This document shows, in pieces, positions 13,318 to 26,317 of a stretch of DNA of 64,000 nt. The notes below the pieces were generated by a model. The model was given only the letters and a program-made list of their open reading frames with translations, was not told the DNA's origin and ran no database searches. The translations under genes and the position numbers were made by a program. Origin of the DNA: Cymodocea nodosa (lineage: Eukaryota; Streptophyta; Magnoliopsida; Alismatales; Cymodoceaceae); assembly GCA_036874045.1 (NCBI GenBank), contig CM072347.1, forward strand, positions 5,768,501-5,832,500. Reading direction: 5' to 3'. Each line of letters begins with the position of its first letter. The stretch's first letter is position 1.

Positions 13318-14645
13318 CTTATTTGATTTATTTTTATGCATATATTAATAAATTCTTTTAGGGTAAATAAACAACTTTTCACATAAATTAGATATTAAGT
13401 CTAATTTGTATTTTTAATTATAAGTACACAGTGTATATTGTATTTGTGTGTAAGTACAAGTCGATCCCACAAAGATTAAGTAAGAATTATGTACTATTTT
13501 GATTTTTATACTAGAATTTATATCTGTTCCATTAAGCTCTCCGTTGATTTACAGTTAACTCAACAGACTTAGTTCGTGTAGTTATAGTTAACTCAACGGA
13601 CTATCCTCGTGGACTTAAGTTAACTTCACGAGCCTACTTAGTAACTTTCAATTAAATGGTACTGTTCATAAAGGAATTTGGCTATCCATTGGGCGATTCC
13701 ACAAAATGTAAATAACATCAATTAAGCTTTTTAATGTTAGTTAATCTGAGATTTATCATTAATCAACACTAACATTCAAATATTTCGAATAGTAATCATT
13801 AAGATTTTTTAGTATTCTGTACGAATCAATTTCAGTAATCTATAAAACTGTTTTCTATTTTCTGAATCAACTAAACATAAAACATTCACAATACTAACAA
13901 TGATAACATTAATCATTATACAAAACAAACAATACAACACATAAATACTAAATGTAAACATAGATAATTAGTTTTTTTTTTATATTTTTGTTTTGATATG
14001 TTCCTGAAGTTGAATGAAAGGTGAAATGTAAAAATTCTCTATCAATAGTAAGAACTTCCGTCACTACATTCAACGCGATTATACCATTGAAAACTTAATC
14101 ACTTACAGTCACACCTTCTCTCCTTATAAAATCGTGAATTAAGACTTGTAAGTTGATCTCCTCTTCAGTATATTGGTATCAACCCGAAATCAAGGCTAGA
14201 AGCTTTACAATCTTGTGAGATATGAGTTAATGCTTGGTGAAAATAGCTTCCCTTCCTACAACGCGATCACTCCTCACAATGGTTGTTAATTACCGTATTT
14301 GGCTTGGAATCGACCTGACATCCAGAAAGTATCTTTATAGACCTCTAATGGTTCGTGATTTTGTTGGTGTTGTAGAGCTTCAGGGAATTTCTAATGCTTC
14401 CTATAGTTAGCTATGTCATCTACCTTCACACACTTTTTTCATCTTTCTCCTTTTCTTTTATATTTCTTTTAATAGTAACTGCTTCTACCTAAATGATTGG
14501 TTAGATTTCCTTCATTCGTATCAACGATGGTGATTTCTTCTTCATTCCACGAGTTAATTCCTACGTGATACGTGCAATCGTGGTTTTCCTTTGAATTTCC
14601 TGTTTCTACAACTACTAACAATGGCATATTAGAAAATAACTGGTC
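13318..14645 (-). repeat. Athila-like LTR, subfamily B, partial
   Basis: This is homologous to the LTRs at 34,028, 54,350 and 58,437. Shared landmarks are AGATATTAAGTCTAATTTGT, GTCGATCCCACA near 13,460, a dyad block (13,545-13,630), and a long conserved run from ATGCGA-like sequence near 14,070 to TTTCCTATTTC-like sequence near 14,600. The sense strand is minus. It abuts the gag-protease linker of the pol fossil on the left and a chromovirus-like element on the right, where roughly the last 600 bases of the LTR are missing. It is probably an insertion later truncated. Confidence 0.75.
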
Positions 14646-17600
14646 TCTTAGCTAGGACTTGAGCAACTAGAGGAAAGAAAGGATTACAAATCAAAGGTAT
14701 CAAAGCCTATACGATCGTAGTGCATGGTGGGTACAAGATCTACTAGAATTGTGGGTGGCAAACCTTTCACTCAATTGGAGACATTTCGAGGGCCTTCAAT
14801 GGTGTCTATTATGTCTACATCAAAGGTAGAAGGGTCAGGTGACAACCTAGGGCATGGCACAATGGGACCTTTTAGTAGCTTCATGAAGGAGATGTGAGCT
14901 ATGATGGAAGGTATGTCATCGCGTCTAGATCAATTGGAGGATGGAGAAGAGTCTTTATTGGTAGAACAACAATCTAAGGAGCACGAGGATGGTCGAACAA
15001 GTGGTAACAATGATGGACATGTGAGGAGAGTAGGAGCTACTCTTCCATTTCATGTGGAGGCCCATATTGATTTGTCGGAGTTCAATGGAAGTGTCGATGC
15101 AAATCAGTTGGATACATGGATTGCTCAATTAGAGACATTTTTCTCACTTAATTGATATTCAAAGGAGGACTAGGTGTTGTTTGTGAGGTTAAAGTAGACC
15201 AAGCATGCACTAGCTTGGTGGAATGGATGTATGCATTGACGAGATGGAATGTTGATCACTTAGGTAGAGTTCAAGCGGCACCTCCAAGAGGAGTCTTATC
15301 CTATGGGCTATCTACAATGGCATTGGACAAAATGGTATGCTTTGCGTCAACAACAACAACATCAAACGATGCAAGAATACACCATCGAGTTTTGACAATT
15401 GGTAATTGCATTAGGAGTGTCTTTGGATGATGAGGAAGTGGCAAAAAATATGTGGCTAGATTGAGTCCCCCTATACGTAAGGAGTTGGCTTGTTTCGATG
15501 TATGGGGCATCTCAACAGCATCTAGTAGGGCGATGACTATTGAAGAGAACTCATACCAACCAAAAGGAGATGCAAAGGAGTCAACCAAGAATAAACCACC
15601 ACCAAAGTTTAGGGCCAAGAAATCTGACAAGGGCAAGACATCCAAGATATGTCACCATTGTAAGAAGAAAGGTCATATTAATGGACCCTCCATCCAGATA
15701 AGAAACCATCACCCCATTTTAATACTGATCACATGAAGAGGATAGTAGTGGCACAAGGGGTGATGGTAAAGAAGATCTAGGAGATATACAAGAGCTAGAT
15801 CCAACTCTAGCATTAATGGCTAGAGAGCCTACATCAAACGAGGTGGTGGAGGAATTATTCACATTTCAAGTACAAGTAAAGAATGATATGGTGGACGCCA
15901 ACATCGATCCAAGGAGTCAAAAAAATCTAGTCTCAAAAACCTTGGTGCAATAATTGGGGCTGGAAACCACTCCTCACCTTGATCCTTATCCACTAGAGTG
16001 GATTATGTGAGCAGGACAACAAGTAACCAAGTAGTGCAAGGTAAAATTTGCACTCATAGCTTGATACATCGATGAGGTGAGTTGCAACGTTGTTCTATTG
16101 GATGTTTGCCAAAATGTCCTTGGTTGAGTGATGCAACCTATTTTTGTTAGGCACAATGTTATGAATTTTCGAAGGATGGATAGATTTTTGTGGTGCATCA
16201 AAAGGCCTTAGCCAAGAAGCAAGGTGTCAAGGTGGTCATGGTGTGGCACGTAAAGTGCACTTTCCATGCCTCCTCTTCCTATTTCTAAATGTTGTCGAGG
16301 GAGGCCAATAGTGGTAGCAACAATGTTGAGCAATCGACAACACAATGTGGCAGGGCCAAGATTGACATCCCATAGGAGTTAGGGGTAATGATATGCCAAT
16401 ATGAGGACTTGTTTGAAGAGCCAACTAGTTTACCACTGATGCAATTTGTCGATCACCAAATCTTGCTTATCTTTAAGGGAGCATTACCAAACCTACCCAT
16501 CTATCGCTATTCTATCTTGGAAAGTGAGGAGATTAAGAGGTAGGTTCAAGAGTTGTTGGAGAAAGGAGTGTTAGGACCTAATAGTTACCCTTGCTCCATG
16601 CTTGTAGTGCTTATACTGAAGAAAGATGGTGGGTGGCAACTCTACATTAACTATCAAGTTCTAAATAAAATTACAGTCAAGAATTGTTATCCATTGCCAT
16701 GAATTAACAATCTCTTAGACCAACTAAAGCCTACCCGCCAATTTACAAAGTTGGACCTAAAGAGCGATTATCACCAAGTGAGGATGAACAATGAAGATTC
16801 ATGGAAGATGGTGTTTAAAATGCGACAAGGATTATACAAGTGGAGGGTAATTCCCTTCAACTTGTGTAATGCCCTTGCTACCTTTATGAGGTTAATGGAT
16901 GACTTGTTGTAGCCTTTTTTTGACAAATTTGTATTGGTATATCTTGATGATATACTAATATATAATAAGTCCTTGCAGTTTTGAGGGCTAATCAGCTTCA
17001 ATGGAATTGGAAGAAGTGTGAATGGGGGAGGACCAAACTCCTCTACTTGGGGTTCATTATCGGGGAAGGTGAACTCCAAGTTGACCCAGTCAAAGTGAAG
17101 GTGATTTGTGAATGGCTAGCACCGAAGAATATCATCCAAGTTCATAGTTTTCTAGGAGCTTGCCAATACCTATGTAAATTTATCTATCATTTCTCTACCT
17201 TTGTTGCTCCCTTACCTATAGGTTGACGAAGGCCAAAAGAAGTTCCTATGGGGGATGGAGTAAACAACATTTGAGGACTTGAAAAAGAAGATCTCGACAA
17301 TGCTAGTGTTAGTGCTCCCTAGTCTTCAACAATCGTTCAAGGTTGAAGTTGATGCATCAAGGCATGTAATTGGAGTTGTGCTACTACAAAATGGTCAACC
17401 TATAGCCTACTACTCAGAACTCCTACAAGGTACCTAGCTACACTACTCCACTTATGACAAGGTATTGCACCCAATAGTAAAAAATCGACGTTGCTACCTA
17501 TTTGGGAAGGAAACAGTAGTTCATTCTGATCATTGTCCACTTCAATATTTACAAACACAAAGTAAGTTACAACAAAATGTTTTGTTGGCTTAAACATAAT

Positions 17601-20280
17601 TTTTATTGCAATTCCTAAACAAGATTTAAATCCAGTAAATCCATTTGTTTAATTTATTGCAAGTGCACAATGTTAATTATACAACTGTGCAAGAATAAAT
17701 CAAATCCATAATGAGTGATTGAAATTAGATTCTAAGTTGCTATAGATAGAGTGTAGTATTTACTAACTAAATCACTCACTCCATTTAGTTATTGATTAAC
17801 TCAATCAACTAAGTTCGTTGAGTTACAGATAACTCAATGGACTACCCTCATTGAGTTACTACTTAAACTCAACGGATAGGTCTATGACTCTTTTCTCTTA
17901 ATAGTTGTTTTGCATTTGGATTCAGCCATCCATTAAGCGATACCAAATAATGCATACAACAACTCTATGCTCTCTGAATACTACTTATATTAGATTTAAC
18001 ACTTAGTAATTTTAGCATTCACATACTTTAGATAATAAATAAGTCAAGCACAATTTTAGAAATTTAAACTAACTGGTTTCAAAATAAAGTATACTAACTA
18101 AAATAAAATAAACACACAACATTTAACAATTACTAACAAACAATATAAACACCAATGATGCAAACACAGAACATAATAATATAAACATAAATATATATAT
18201 TCCTTAAGGTGAACGATTGAGATATGATAAACTCTCAATTGAAAATAAAAGACTTCCAACACTACATGCGATGCAATTATACTTCTGAAAACTTAACCAC
18301 TTACTGTCAAGTGCTCCTCTCCCTATTAGATTATGAACCTAAACTTTTGTAAGATGATCTCCTCTTTAGTAAATTGACATTAACCTGAAACTAAGGTTAG
18401 AAGCTTTAACTATCTCTTGAGAGATGATTCAATGCTTAGCAAAGAAGTTTTTCCTTCTTGTAATGTGATCACTCCTCTATAGTGGTTGTTAGTTACCACA
18501 ATTTGCTCAGAATCGAGCCAACTTTGGAAATTATCCTCACAAACCTTCGATAAATGATGGGTGACAGTGGGAAATATCTCAAGGAACTTTCAATACTTTC
18601 TATAGTAAGTGCAGCACTCTCTCCCCTTTTCTTTCAATGTCTTTCAATCCTTTTATATTTTACTTTCATAATAACTACTGTCATCAAAATGACTAGCTAG
18701 ATTTTCCTTTCCTACATTTCAACGATTGCAATTACTCTTCCATTCCACCATAGAGATCATAGGCGTGAATTATGCAACGAGGTTTTCTTTTACATTTCCT
18801 GAAACTACTCACAATTGCATATTAGATAAAAACTGGTCTATAGAGTTATTGTAACTTAATGGACTTACTTTATTGACTTAATTGCTAACCAACGAATTGA
18901 TTCTATTAAGTTACGTAACTCAACGGACTTGTCTAGTTCTACAATTTAATAAAGCAATGCATTTATAACATTTATCATTTAATAATATGTCAAAGAAGTA
19001 AATTTCAATCATTCATAATTGATACTTAATTAACGTTAATTCTTTCAAATTATGCATGTTCTTCAATTAAGTCTTATAATTGTATAAATATAGCATAATG
19101 ACTTAAGTCTCATCTAATAAGCTAAATACTATGTCATTAATCATTCATTAACCACTAATATTATACATAATTTCATTCTAAACACAAACTCACCATGTTA
19201 AGTGGATGGCCTATCTACAACAGTTCAATTTGTTGTTTAAGTACAAGCAAAGAGGGCATAATCAACTAGCTAACTTTTTCTCTCGATCATTGGTGGTGTT
19301 GAGTTGCACGATGCAATGGAGGATCATGCCCAAGGAGGAGGTTGCCAAACTCTATAAAAGTGATCTTGATTTCAGTTTAGTTTGGGATGATGTTGGTCAA
19401 TGACGTCGAACAAGGTTCCATATCATCAATGACTTGTTATGGAAGGGAAGGAGGTTATGTATTCCTGAAGGAGGAGATCATATTTGCTAGATATGAGAGG
19501 CACACTCGTCAAAGATAGACATTTTGGAATCAATAAGACAACAACCCAACTTAAGCAATATGTATATTGGCCATGTTTGTCGACAAAGGTGGCAAGGTAC
19601 ATTAGAGGGTGTTGACTATGCAATCGAGTGAAGCCTAGCAATTGAAAGGTGGGGTTGTATCTCCCATTGCCAATACCAGGGTGACCATGGGAAAGCATTT
19701 CCATGGACTTCATTAGAGGCCTTACATGCATGGCAAGAGGTCATAACTATTTATTTGTCATTGACAATCGTTTTTCAAAAATGGTGATGTTGATTCCTTG
19801 CAAGCAAACCATCATAGGAGTAGATGCTATCCATGATGATGAGATTCATAACCAACAAAGATGCATTTGTCTAAGCACAATGTAAGTTTGTTGGAAGCAA
19901 TCAATGAAACAAGAGGAAAACATGTGCAACCAAAAGCCCATAAATGAGAGTAATCTAGGAGACATCAATAAAGTAGTTGAAAGGGGATGCTATTGTTGAT
20001 TATTGAATATGGCAATCTATTGATAAGTATTACTATGGTGGAGAAAGCATTAGTCCAAATGGAAGAAGGAAATTGTGATTGTTAAAGTAGGCACCTTCCA
20101 ACAATAGCCACATGACAATGTTTCCGTTCCACACATCCATTTTGTTTTGAGGTATTACAAGTGATGCAATGAAAGGTTCCATTTTGATGAAGAAAAGTTT
20201 GTACAGTAGAATCGAGAAATTCTCTTCCATGGGTTTATTTGTAGAAATTTAACAACTAGAGATCTACATTTGTATTTGTT
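14646..20280 (+). mobile_element. Chromovirus-like Ty3/gypsy element, interrupted and broken
   Basis: A primer-site-like GGTATCAAAGCC lies at 14,696-14,707, of the initiator-Met tRNA type. Gag begins near 14,900 (SEFNGSVDANQLDTWIAQLE) and a zinc knuckle KICHHCKKKGHI lies near 15,650. Protease is near 15,870-16,200. Reverse transcriptase lies between 16,430 and 17,220 (TKLDLKSDYHQVRM near 16,755; LVYLDDIL near 16,935). RNase H reaches 17,578, then continues at 19,190 after a nested solo LTR (KWMAYLQQFNLLFKYKQRG). Integrase remnants run to about 19,880, with weak sequence to 20,280. No LTR of its own was recognised at either end. It has many breaks and is old. The chromovirus assignment rests on RT/RNase H style, with no chromodomain visible. 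Confidence 0.75.
17579..19184 (-). mobile_element. Athila-like solo LTR nested in gypsy RNase H
   Basis: A 1,606-base insertion starts TGTTTTGTTGGC and ends CATTCTAAACA. It is flanked by CAAAA (17,574-17,578) and CAAAC (19,185-19,189), a 5-base target duplication with one change. The host coding sequence resumes in register on the far side, so the boundaries are firm. In sense orientation (minus) it begins TGTTTAGAATGAAA, the same start as the plus-strand LTR at 53,722, and its end matches the LTR end at 49,927 (subfamily A). It contains the dyad block (17,790-17,880) and the conserved LTR body (18,240-18,840). It has no internal region, so it is a solo LTR. Confidence 0.9.
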
Positions 20281-22160
20281 TGATAGAGTGAGGAAGAATG
20301 GTAAGAACATTTGATTCGTTATTTAGCAGACAAAACCAACCATAATAAGTATGATTATCCATAATAACTAAATCATAGTGATAGCCTTAATAAGAAATAT
20401 TCAAGGAAGATCCCCAAACATCAGCAAAAAGTAAGCCCAATAGATGTTCTGATCTATTTTTTCTACAAACACAAGGCAACTTAATGGCCTTTGCCATGGA
20501 GCAAACATGACAAGAGCTATGTTTTAGTCTGGACAATGAGTGAGCAAGTTGCAAGAATCCAGAGAACGTGTGGTGCAAAATAGAGAAAGAGGGATGCCCA
20601 ATTGGGTATGCCAAGTAGAAGTAGACCAATGATCATGGTAGATAGTAGTGCGGAGAGCCTTGATGTTGGATCGGGACCAGGTGGTGACTTTGTAAATTCC
20701 ATTGCAATTACGACCACGAACTTTGATCTTGCTATCCTAATCCTTTACAAGAAAACCATTGCCATACATTATAAACTCACAATTATTGTCAGTAGCATAT
20801 TGTTGTATGGAAATAAGATTAGCTGTTAGTTGAGGAACAAAGAGAACATGTCCAAGAGAAAGAATGCCAACATTAGTATGAAGAGTGGAATGTCCGACAT
20901 GGGAGATAGGAATATGTTTACCATTGCTGACCATCGTAGAAGGGGTACCTATGCATGGCTAAACATTAATAAGAGTTGTAGCAGAGGAAGCCATATGCTA
21001 GTTGACCTTAGAATCAAGATACCTAGTGTTGACTAGTTCCTATAAAGATGTGGATGCAAGTGAGTCAGCAAGAGTGTTGGTAGCAAAAGCAAAGTTAGTG
21101 CAATTTGGACAAATTGGGTGGTATGCCCAATTTTGTTGCATACAAGCAACAATAGTGTTCATTGAAGGTGGAGTGGGAAGAAGCGATGGTTGTGGTAATA
21201 GATTAATGGTGGTTGCTGCATGTAAGAGAGAACGTACTAACGATGACCATGACTACACCCATGGTCCTAACCTTTACCTCCATGTTCGTACTTGGAACGA
21301 TTGTTGTTGCCACCAGATCAAGATTGGGAAGAATCCACAATAGTAGTAGCATGGAAAGCAATGTACTATGGAATAGAAGAGATGGAAAGACGTTTCTAAA
21401 TGTTTTCTTCCTATGTATATTTGGAGATCATAAATATCTTCGAAGGTAAGAGAGGTATGAAACTGCAAAGATGTTTTAAAGGTACCATATGTTTAGCCAA
21501 CTCCCATCTCCCCACACTACTAAGTGTGGAGTTGGTGTTTGTTGCTAAACATGTTGAAACCACACAATAGAGGTAACCGCAATTGACTGCCTATTTTGTT
21601 AATCATAGTAATAACTTGAAGGTGGAGTTGTGCCACTTTAAAACAACCTGTCCCTTGGAGTTGCTCTTGTAAAACTTTATTATGGTACAACTTCCCTTTA
21701 GAGCAGCTTCATCGAAGAATTCAAACAAATGTACCAAAGTATTTATATTGGTGTCTCAATCCATGAAAAATATGTTCATTAAGTTCTCAATCAGAAAGAA
21801 GACCCCAACAGCAGACAAAAAAGCGTTAGCATTAAATTTTGCTTGAAGAAGATAGCCAAGCATTGTTTGGGAGCTTTCTTCGAGTTCCGAAGAGAATCTC
21901 GTAGTGTATTTATGTGGATTTTAGAAACAGGGTATAGACGTCTTTCGAGGAGAGACTGGGCCTCCTTCGCAACCTGCGAAGGTACGATCATAGGTTGAAC
22001 GGAAGTCCTAATGGTGGCAACCATCCAACTCGCAAGGGTCATGGTTATTGATCAGCGTTGGACTACTGGAAAAGGCATGGTTGGTTGTCCCATCGGAAAG
22101 GGTCGATGGGGAGGATCATTAGCATAGAAGGTGTTGAAGGTCATGATTCATACGTAGTAT
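20281..22160 (-). mobile_element. Ty1/copia remnant (gag to pre-integrase), broken
   Basis: On the minus strand gag begins near 22,150, with ATIRTSVQPMIVPSQVAKEA near 22,000 and INTLRDSLRNSKKAP near 21,890. A protease-region block VSNGKHIPISHVGHSTLHTN lies near 20,900 and the pre-integrase zinc-binding block SSCHVCSMAKAIKLP near 20,500. Sequence after that, towards 20,281, fades and meets the gypsy element. RT, RNase H and LTRs are not present here. It has several breaks. The style resembles the short-LTR Retrofit-like copia group, which is tentative. It lies immediately upstream of, and antisense to, the first visible ABCB exon. Confidence 0.75.
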
Positions 22161-22342
22161 GATACGATTGGGCATTATTGATCGATAACCATGTCATTGG
22201 TGGTACCTTTTAATTACAAAGGCAAGTTTTTACACACATTTTTGTTTACTCCTTAATTTCCTACAAAAGATATAACTTCGTAAAAGCCAACCTATCATGC
22301 ATGTATTTTGAAAGGACTCGATCTTTTCCTCCTTCACCACAG
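22161..22342 (+). other. Intron-like sequence before the first visible ABCB exon
   Basis: This 180-base stretch lies between the antisense copia gag and the ABCB exon at 22,343. It is AT-rich and ends in a pyrimidine tract (CTTTTCCTCCTTCACCACAG), a good splice acceptor. No upstream exon, promoter or start codon of the family type is seen. An in-frame ATG at 22,301 exists but lies before the acceptor and encodes residues unlike the family, so I do not use it. Confidence 0.55.
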
Positions 22343-25300
22343 ATGCCATCATTCATCATGCACACGTCGATGTTCCTCTCGGGGCTGGGCTTCTCCGCCT
22401 ACTTCTCTTGGCGGCTCTCCTTGGCGGCGGTTCCGTTCCTCCTCCTACTCGTGATCCCGGGGTTGATGTACGGAAGGTATCTCCTACGTCTATCTTGCAA
22501 GTCCCACAGCATGTACGCCAAAGCGAACCTGGTGGTGGAGCAGGCCCTGAGCTCTGTGAAGACCGTCTACTCCCTCACCGCCGAGAAGGACGTGGTCGAC
22601 AGGTACGAGGCGGTGATGGACAAGACGGTGGGGCTTGGGATCAGGCAAGGCATCGCCAAGGGCTTGGCGGTCGGAAGCGCGGGCCTGTCGTTCGCCGTCT
22701 GGGCTTTCCTCGCCTGGTACGGGAGTCGGCTGGTGGTGAGCCACGGCGAGAGTGGAGGCAGCGTCTACGCCGCAGGAATATCCTTCGTCTTGGGTGGGCT
22801 GTAAGTACAACCTTTTTTAAGTCTATCTACCTTTCGGTATTTTTTAAAAAAATATTGCCTTTTTTAGTAACTTATAAATTATAGTAGGTATGTATATATA
22901 TATATATACACGAAGTAGGGAAGGTAACTTTTTCTATAATTATTCACACGAAAAGGTCCTTGGGAATGGCCCTCCCCGAGCTCAAGCATTTCGCCGAGGT
23001 TTCGGTCGCCGCAAGGCACATACTGGAGAAGATAGAACGCGCACCACTTATCGACGGTGCTGATCCAAACGGTTTGACTCCATCCGAAATTCATGGTGAA
23101 ATCGAATTCCACCACGTCCACTTCGCCTACCCTTCGAGACCCGAAATGCCCATCCTGAAGGACTTCAGCCTAATGGTCCCCGCTGGTACGACGGTCGCTC
23201 TGGTCGGAGGAAGCGGGAGTGGTAAGTCAACGGTGATGTCGCTGCTGCAGCGGTTCTACGACCCAAGCAAAGGGGTCGTTATGATCGACGGCGTGGACGT
23301 CAGGAGGTTGCAGCTGAGGTGGGCGAGAGAGAGAATGGGACTTGTCGGCCAAGACCATGCGCTCTTCGGGACGTCCGTGAAGGAGAACATCATGCTGGGC
23401 AATCCGGAAGCCACCGTGAATGAGGTGGTTGCGGCTTCCGTCTCTGCCAACGCCCATGAGTTCATAAGGGAGTTGCCTGAAGGATACGAAACGAAGGTGA
23501 ACAACAACGTACACTCGATCCCCCACCCGATGTTCAGAACCTGCACGTTAATATCGTTGGCTTGGCTGTATCCAACTTAAGGACTTGGGTTAATTATGTC
23601 GGTGTAGATTGGTGAAAAAGGAGCGTTTTTGTCTGGTGGACAAAAGCAACGAATTGCCATCGCCAGAGCCATCGTGAAGAACCCCAAGATTCTGCTTCTC
23701 GACGAGGCCACGAGCGCACTTGACTCCGAATCGGAGGAGTCCGTCCGACGTTCTCTCGTCCAAGCTTCGGTGGGAAGAACGACACTGGTACATGTCTATC
23801 GATCAAGGTTGTGTTATATATTAGCATTATCGGTGATGGTATCTGTATCAATCCGACAACTCCGGTATCGTTTTTGGCAGGTGGTGGCTCACAAGCTCTC
23901 CACGGTAAAGCATGCGGATCAGATTGCCGTGATGGACGACGGGAGGATCGTCGAAGTCGGCTCTCACGACGACCTCATCGAAATAGACAACGGGCATTAC
24001 TCAAGGTTGGTGAAACTGCAACGCGAATTCCCTAGTCGACAAAGTCAAGAAGCAACAACCGAATCACTTGAAACTTCGCCGACGGCGGATAACAACAGAG
24101 GCACAGGGAGCTGGCCGATCTTTGCCAACAAAAGCCCGGCGTCCTTCGGCTCTGAAAACGATCGCGAGAAGTACCACTCCAACACTTCTTCGCATACCCC
24201 TCCGTCCTTCTCCAGGCTTCTCTCCATGAATTCCCCTGAATGGAAGCAAGCACTCGTGGGTAGCCTCGCCGCAGCAATCTTCGGATCGCTCCAGCCAATC
24301 TACGCATTCTCCATAGGTGGCATGATTGCGGCGTTCTTCGTTCAGGACCACACCGAGATGCAGAGGATCATCCACCGTTACGTGCTCGCCTTCATATCGC
24401 TTTCCGCCACTTCCTTCGTCGTCAACGTCCTCCAACACTACAACTTCGCTTGCATGGGCGAGTTCCTCACGAGGAGGGTACGGCTGCAGATGCTCAAAAA
24501 GATGCTCACCTTCGAGTGTTCCTGGTTCGACGAGGAGCAGAACTCCAGCTCGGCGTTGTGTTCTCTCCTGAGCGGGGAGGCTTCGACGCTGAAGACCATA
24601 GTGGCCGACAGGGTCTCGTTGCTGGTGCAGACCGTGTCCGGCGTGGCCATTGCAGTGACGATGGGCCTCGTCGTCGCTTGGAAGCTTGCTATCGTCATGA
24701 TTTCGTTTCAGCCTGTGACAATCCTTTGCCACTACGGGAAAAAGATCGTGTTGGCAAAGGCATCTCTTGAATCCGTGGAGTCGCAGAAGCGCAGCACCCA
24801 GATCGCCAACGAATCTGTGTGCAACCATCGGATGGTGACGTCGTTCGGGTGCAACCGTGCCATTCTCCGGTTGTTTGAGGAAGCCCAAGGAGAGCCGAAA
24901 AGAACGGCGAAGAGGAAGGCGTGGGTGGCTGGGGCGACGATGGGCTTAGCCCCTTGCCTATCCTTCCTGTCGTGGGCACTTGCCTTTTGGTACGGAGGGA
25001 AGTTGGCCATGGTAGGTGAGGTATCCACGGCAGATGTGTTCAAGACGTTCTTCATATTGGTGAGCACCGGGAAGCTGATAGCCGAAGCTGGCAGTATGAC
25101 GTCGGATTTGGCGAAAGGGGCGACGGCGGTGGCTGCGGTATTCAGTGTGCTCGACAGGGAGTCCTCCCTCGTCACCTGCCCCCAAGATGTACTCTCGTAG
25201 TAACCCACCAATAGTTTCAAACTTACCTATCTGCCATTAAACATATATATCATAACTCCTAATGGTCATCTATATTACAACGCAGCGTGTGGATCAATCC

Positions 25301-26168
25301 CCTGTCGGAAGAAAGATGGAGAGGATACGAGGCATGGTGCAGCTGAGGAGAGTTGATTTTGCTTACCCAACTAGGCCTAGTCGCCTTGTGCTGCACGATT
25401 TCACCATGGATGTGAAGGAGGGCACGAGCATGGGATTGGTCGGAAGCAGCGGGTGTGGGAAGTCTACCGTCATCGGACTGATCCAGAGATTCTACGATGT
25501 GGACCAGGGATCTGTGAGGATAGATGGAAGAGATGTGAGGGGACTAGATGTGAATTGGTACAGGAGTTTCACGGCTCTTGTTAGCCAAGACCCCGTGATT
25601 TTCTCAGGTAACATATACCAAAACATAGTAATGGGGAAGCCTCAGGCAAGTTTGACCGAGGTGGTGGAGGCCGCAAAGGCTGCCGATGGCCACGACTTCA
25701 TATCGTAAGCTACCTGTATAATTAATTAGTCTTGTGAATTGTGAGAACGAACCATTAATTAAGTGCCGTGAGTGGTCGGGTAAGTATGTAAGTAATCCTC
25801 TCGTTTGAAATCGCAGGTCATTGAATGACGGATATATGACCGACTGTGGTGAGAGAGGAGTCCAGTTATCAGGAGGGCAGAAGCAGAGGATCGCCATCGC
25901 GAGAGCCGTCATAAGAAATCCAACCATCTTGGTGCTGGACGAGGCAACGAGCGCGCTCGACGTACGATCGGAGCAGGCGGTGCAGGAGGCTCTTGGTAGA
26001 ATAATGTTGGGGAGAACCACAATCGTGGTGGCACACCGGCTAAACACCGTTAAGAAGCTCGATTCCATTGCAGTGATTGTGGATGGGAGGGTTGCAGAAC
26101 AAGGGGATTATTCGCAGCTCATGAAGGAGAAGGGGGTTTTCTTCAAACTTGATTCCCTTCAAAAGTGA
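22343..26168 (+). CDS. ABCB-type (P-glycoprotein/MDR) transporter, 5' exons not visible
   Basis: This is a full-size plant ABC exporter of subfamily B, closest in style to the ABCB15-like group; such proteins export organic substrates across the plasma membrane using ATP. Exons by GT-AG junctions and homology are 22,343-22,800, 22,956-23,496, 23,608-23,787, 23,881-25,188, 25,286-25,704 and 25,817-26,168 (TGA). That gives 1,085 open codons without a disabling change. Domain order is a partial first membrane domain (helices about 3-6), NBD1 (Walker [10 protein letters not shown] at 23,206; LSGGQKQR near 23,632; [11 protein letters not shown] near 23,690), a complete second membrane domain (24,200-25,150), and NBD2 (GSSGCGKST near 25,444; LSGGQKQR near 25,866; [10 protein letters not shown] near 25,930; VVAHRLNT near 26,026). 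Family members have about 1,230-1,290 residues, so about 150-200 N-terminal residues are missing. NBD1 departs slightly from consensus in the Q-loop (VGQDHALF) and H-loop (VVAHKLST). Codon use is strongly G/C-ending. It is either a gene with a very long first intron or a truncated pseudogene. Confidence 0.9.
22891..22909. repeat. (TA)n microsatellite in ABCB intron
   Basis: A short TA dinucleotide run lies in the 155-base intron between the first two visible ABCB exons. It is useful only as a likely length polymorphism. Confidence 0.8.
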
Positions 26169-26317
26169 AAGATCAGAGAATCAGGGCATCCACCCTTCTA
26201 TATTTAATGGGAGTTCTAGACAACCAACTTGATCTTATAAATCACAAGAACGCATGCCGCCTTTGGATACGGTACAAGTTGTTATTGCGGTCAGCAATAG
26301 TTACAATTAATGTCAAA
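26169..26317 (+). other. Probable 3' untranslated region of the ABCB gene
   Basis: This is unremarkable AT-moderate sequence after the TGA at 26,166-26,168. A possible polyadenylation-like A/T-rich stretch (ATAATAATATTTTTC) follows near 26,350, already close to or inside the neighbouring copia LTR. No other gene is seen. Confidence 0.4.

Noticed and set aside
22408-22884. Plus-strand 158-codon frame overlapping the first visible ABCB exon
   Set aside because: It is out of frame with the conserved transporter sequence and runs across the splice donor at 22,801.
24032-25220. Long minus-strand frames opposite the ABCB exons, up to 274 codons
   Set aside because: They are a by-product of high G/C at third positions in the sense strand, with no family resemblance.
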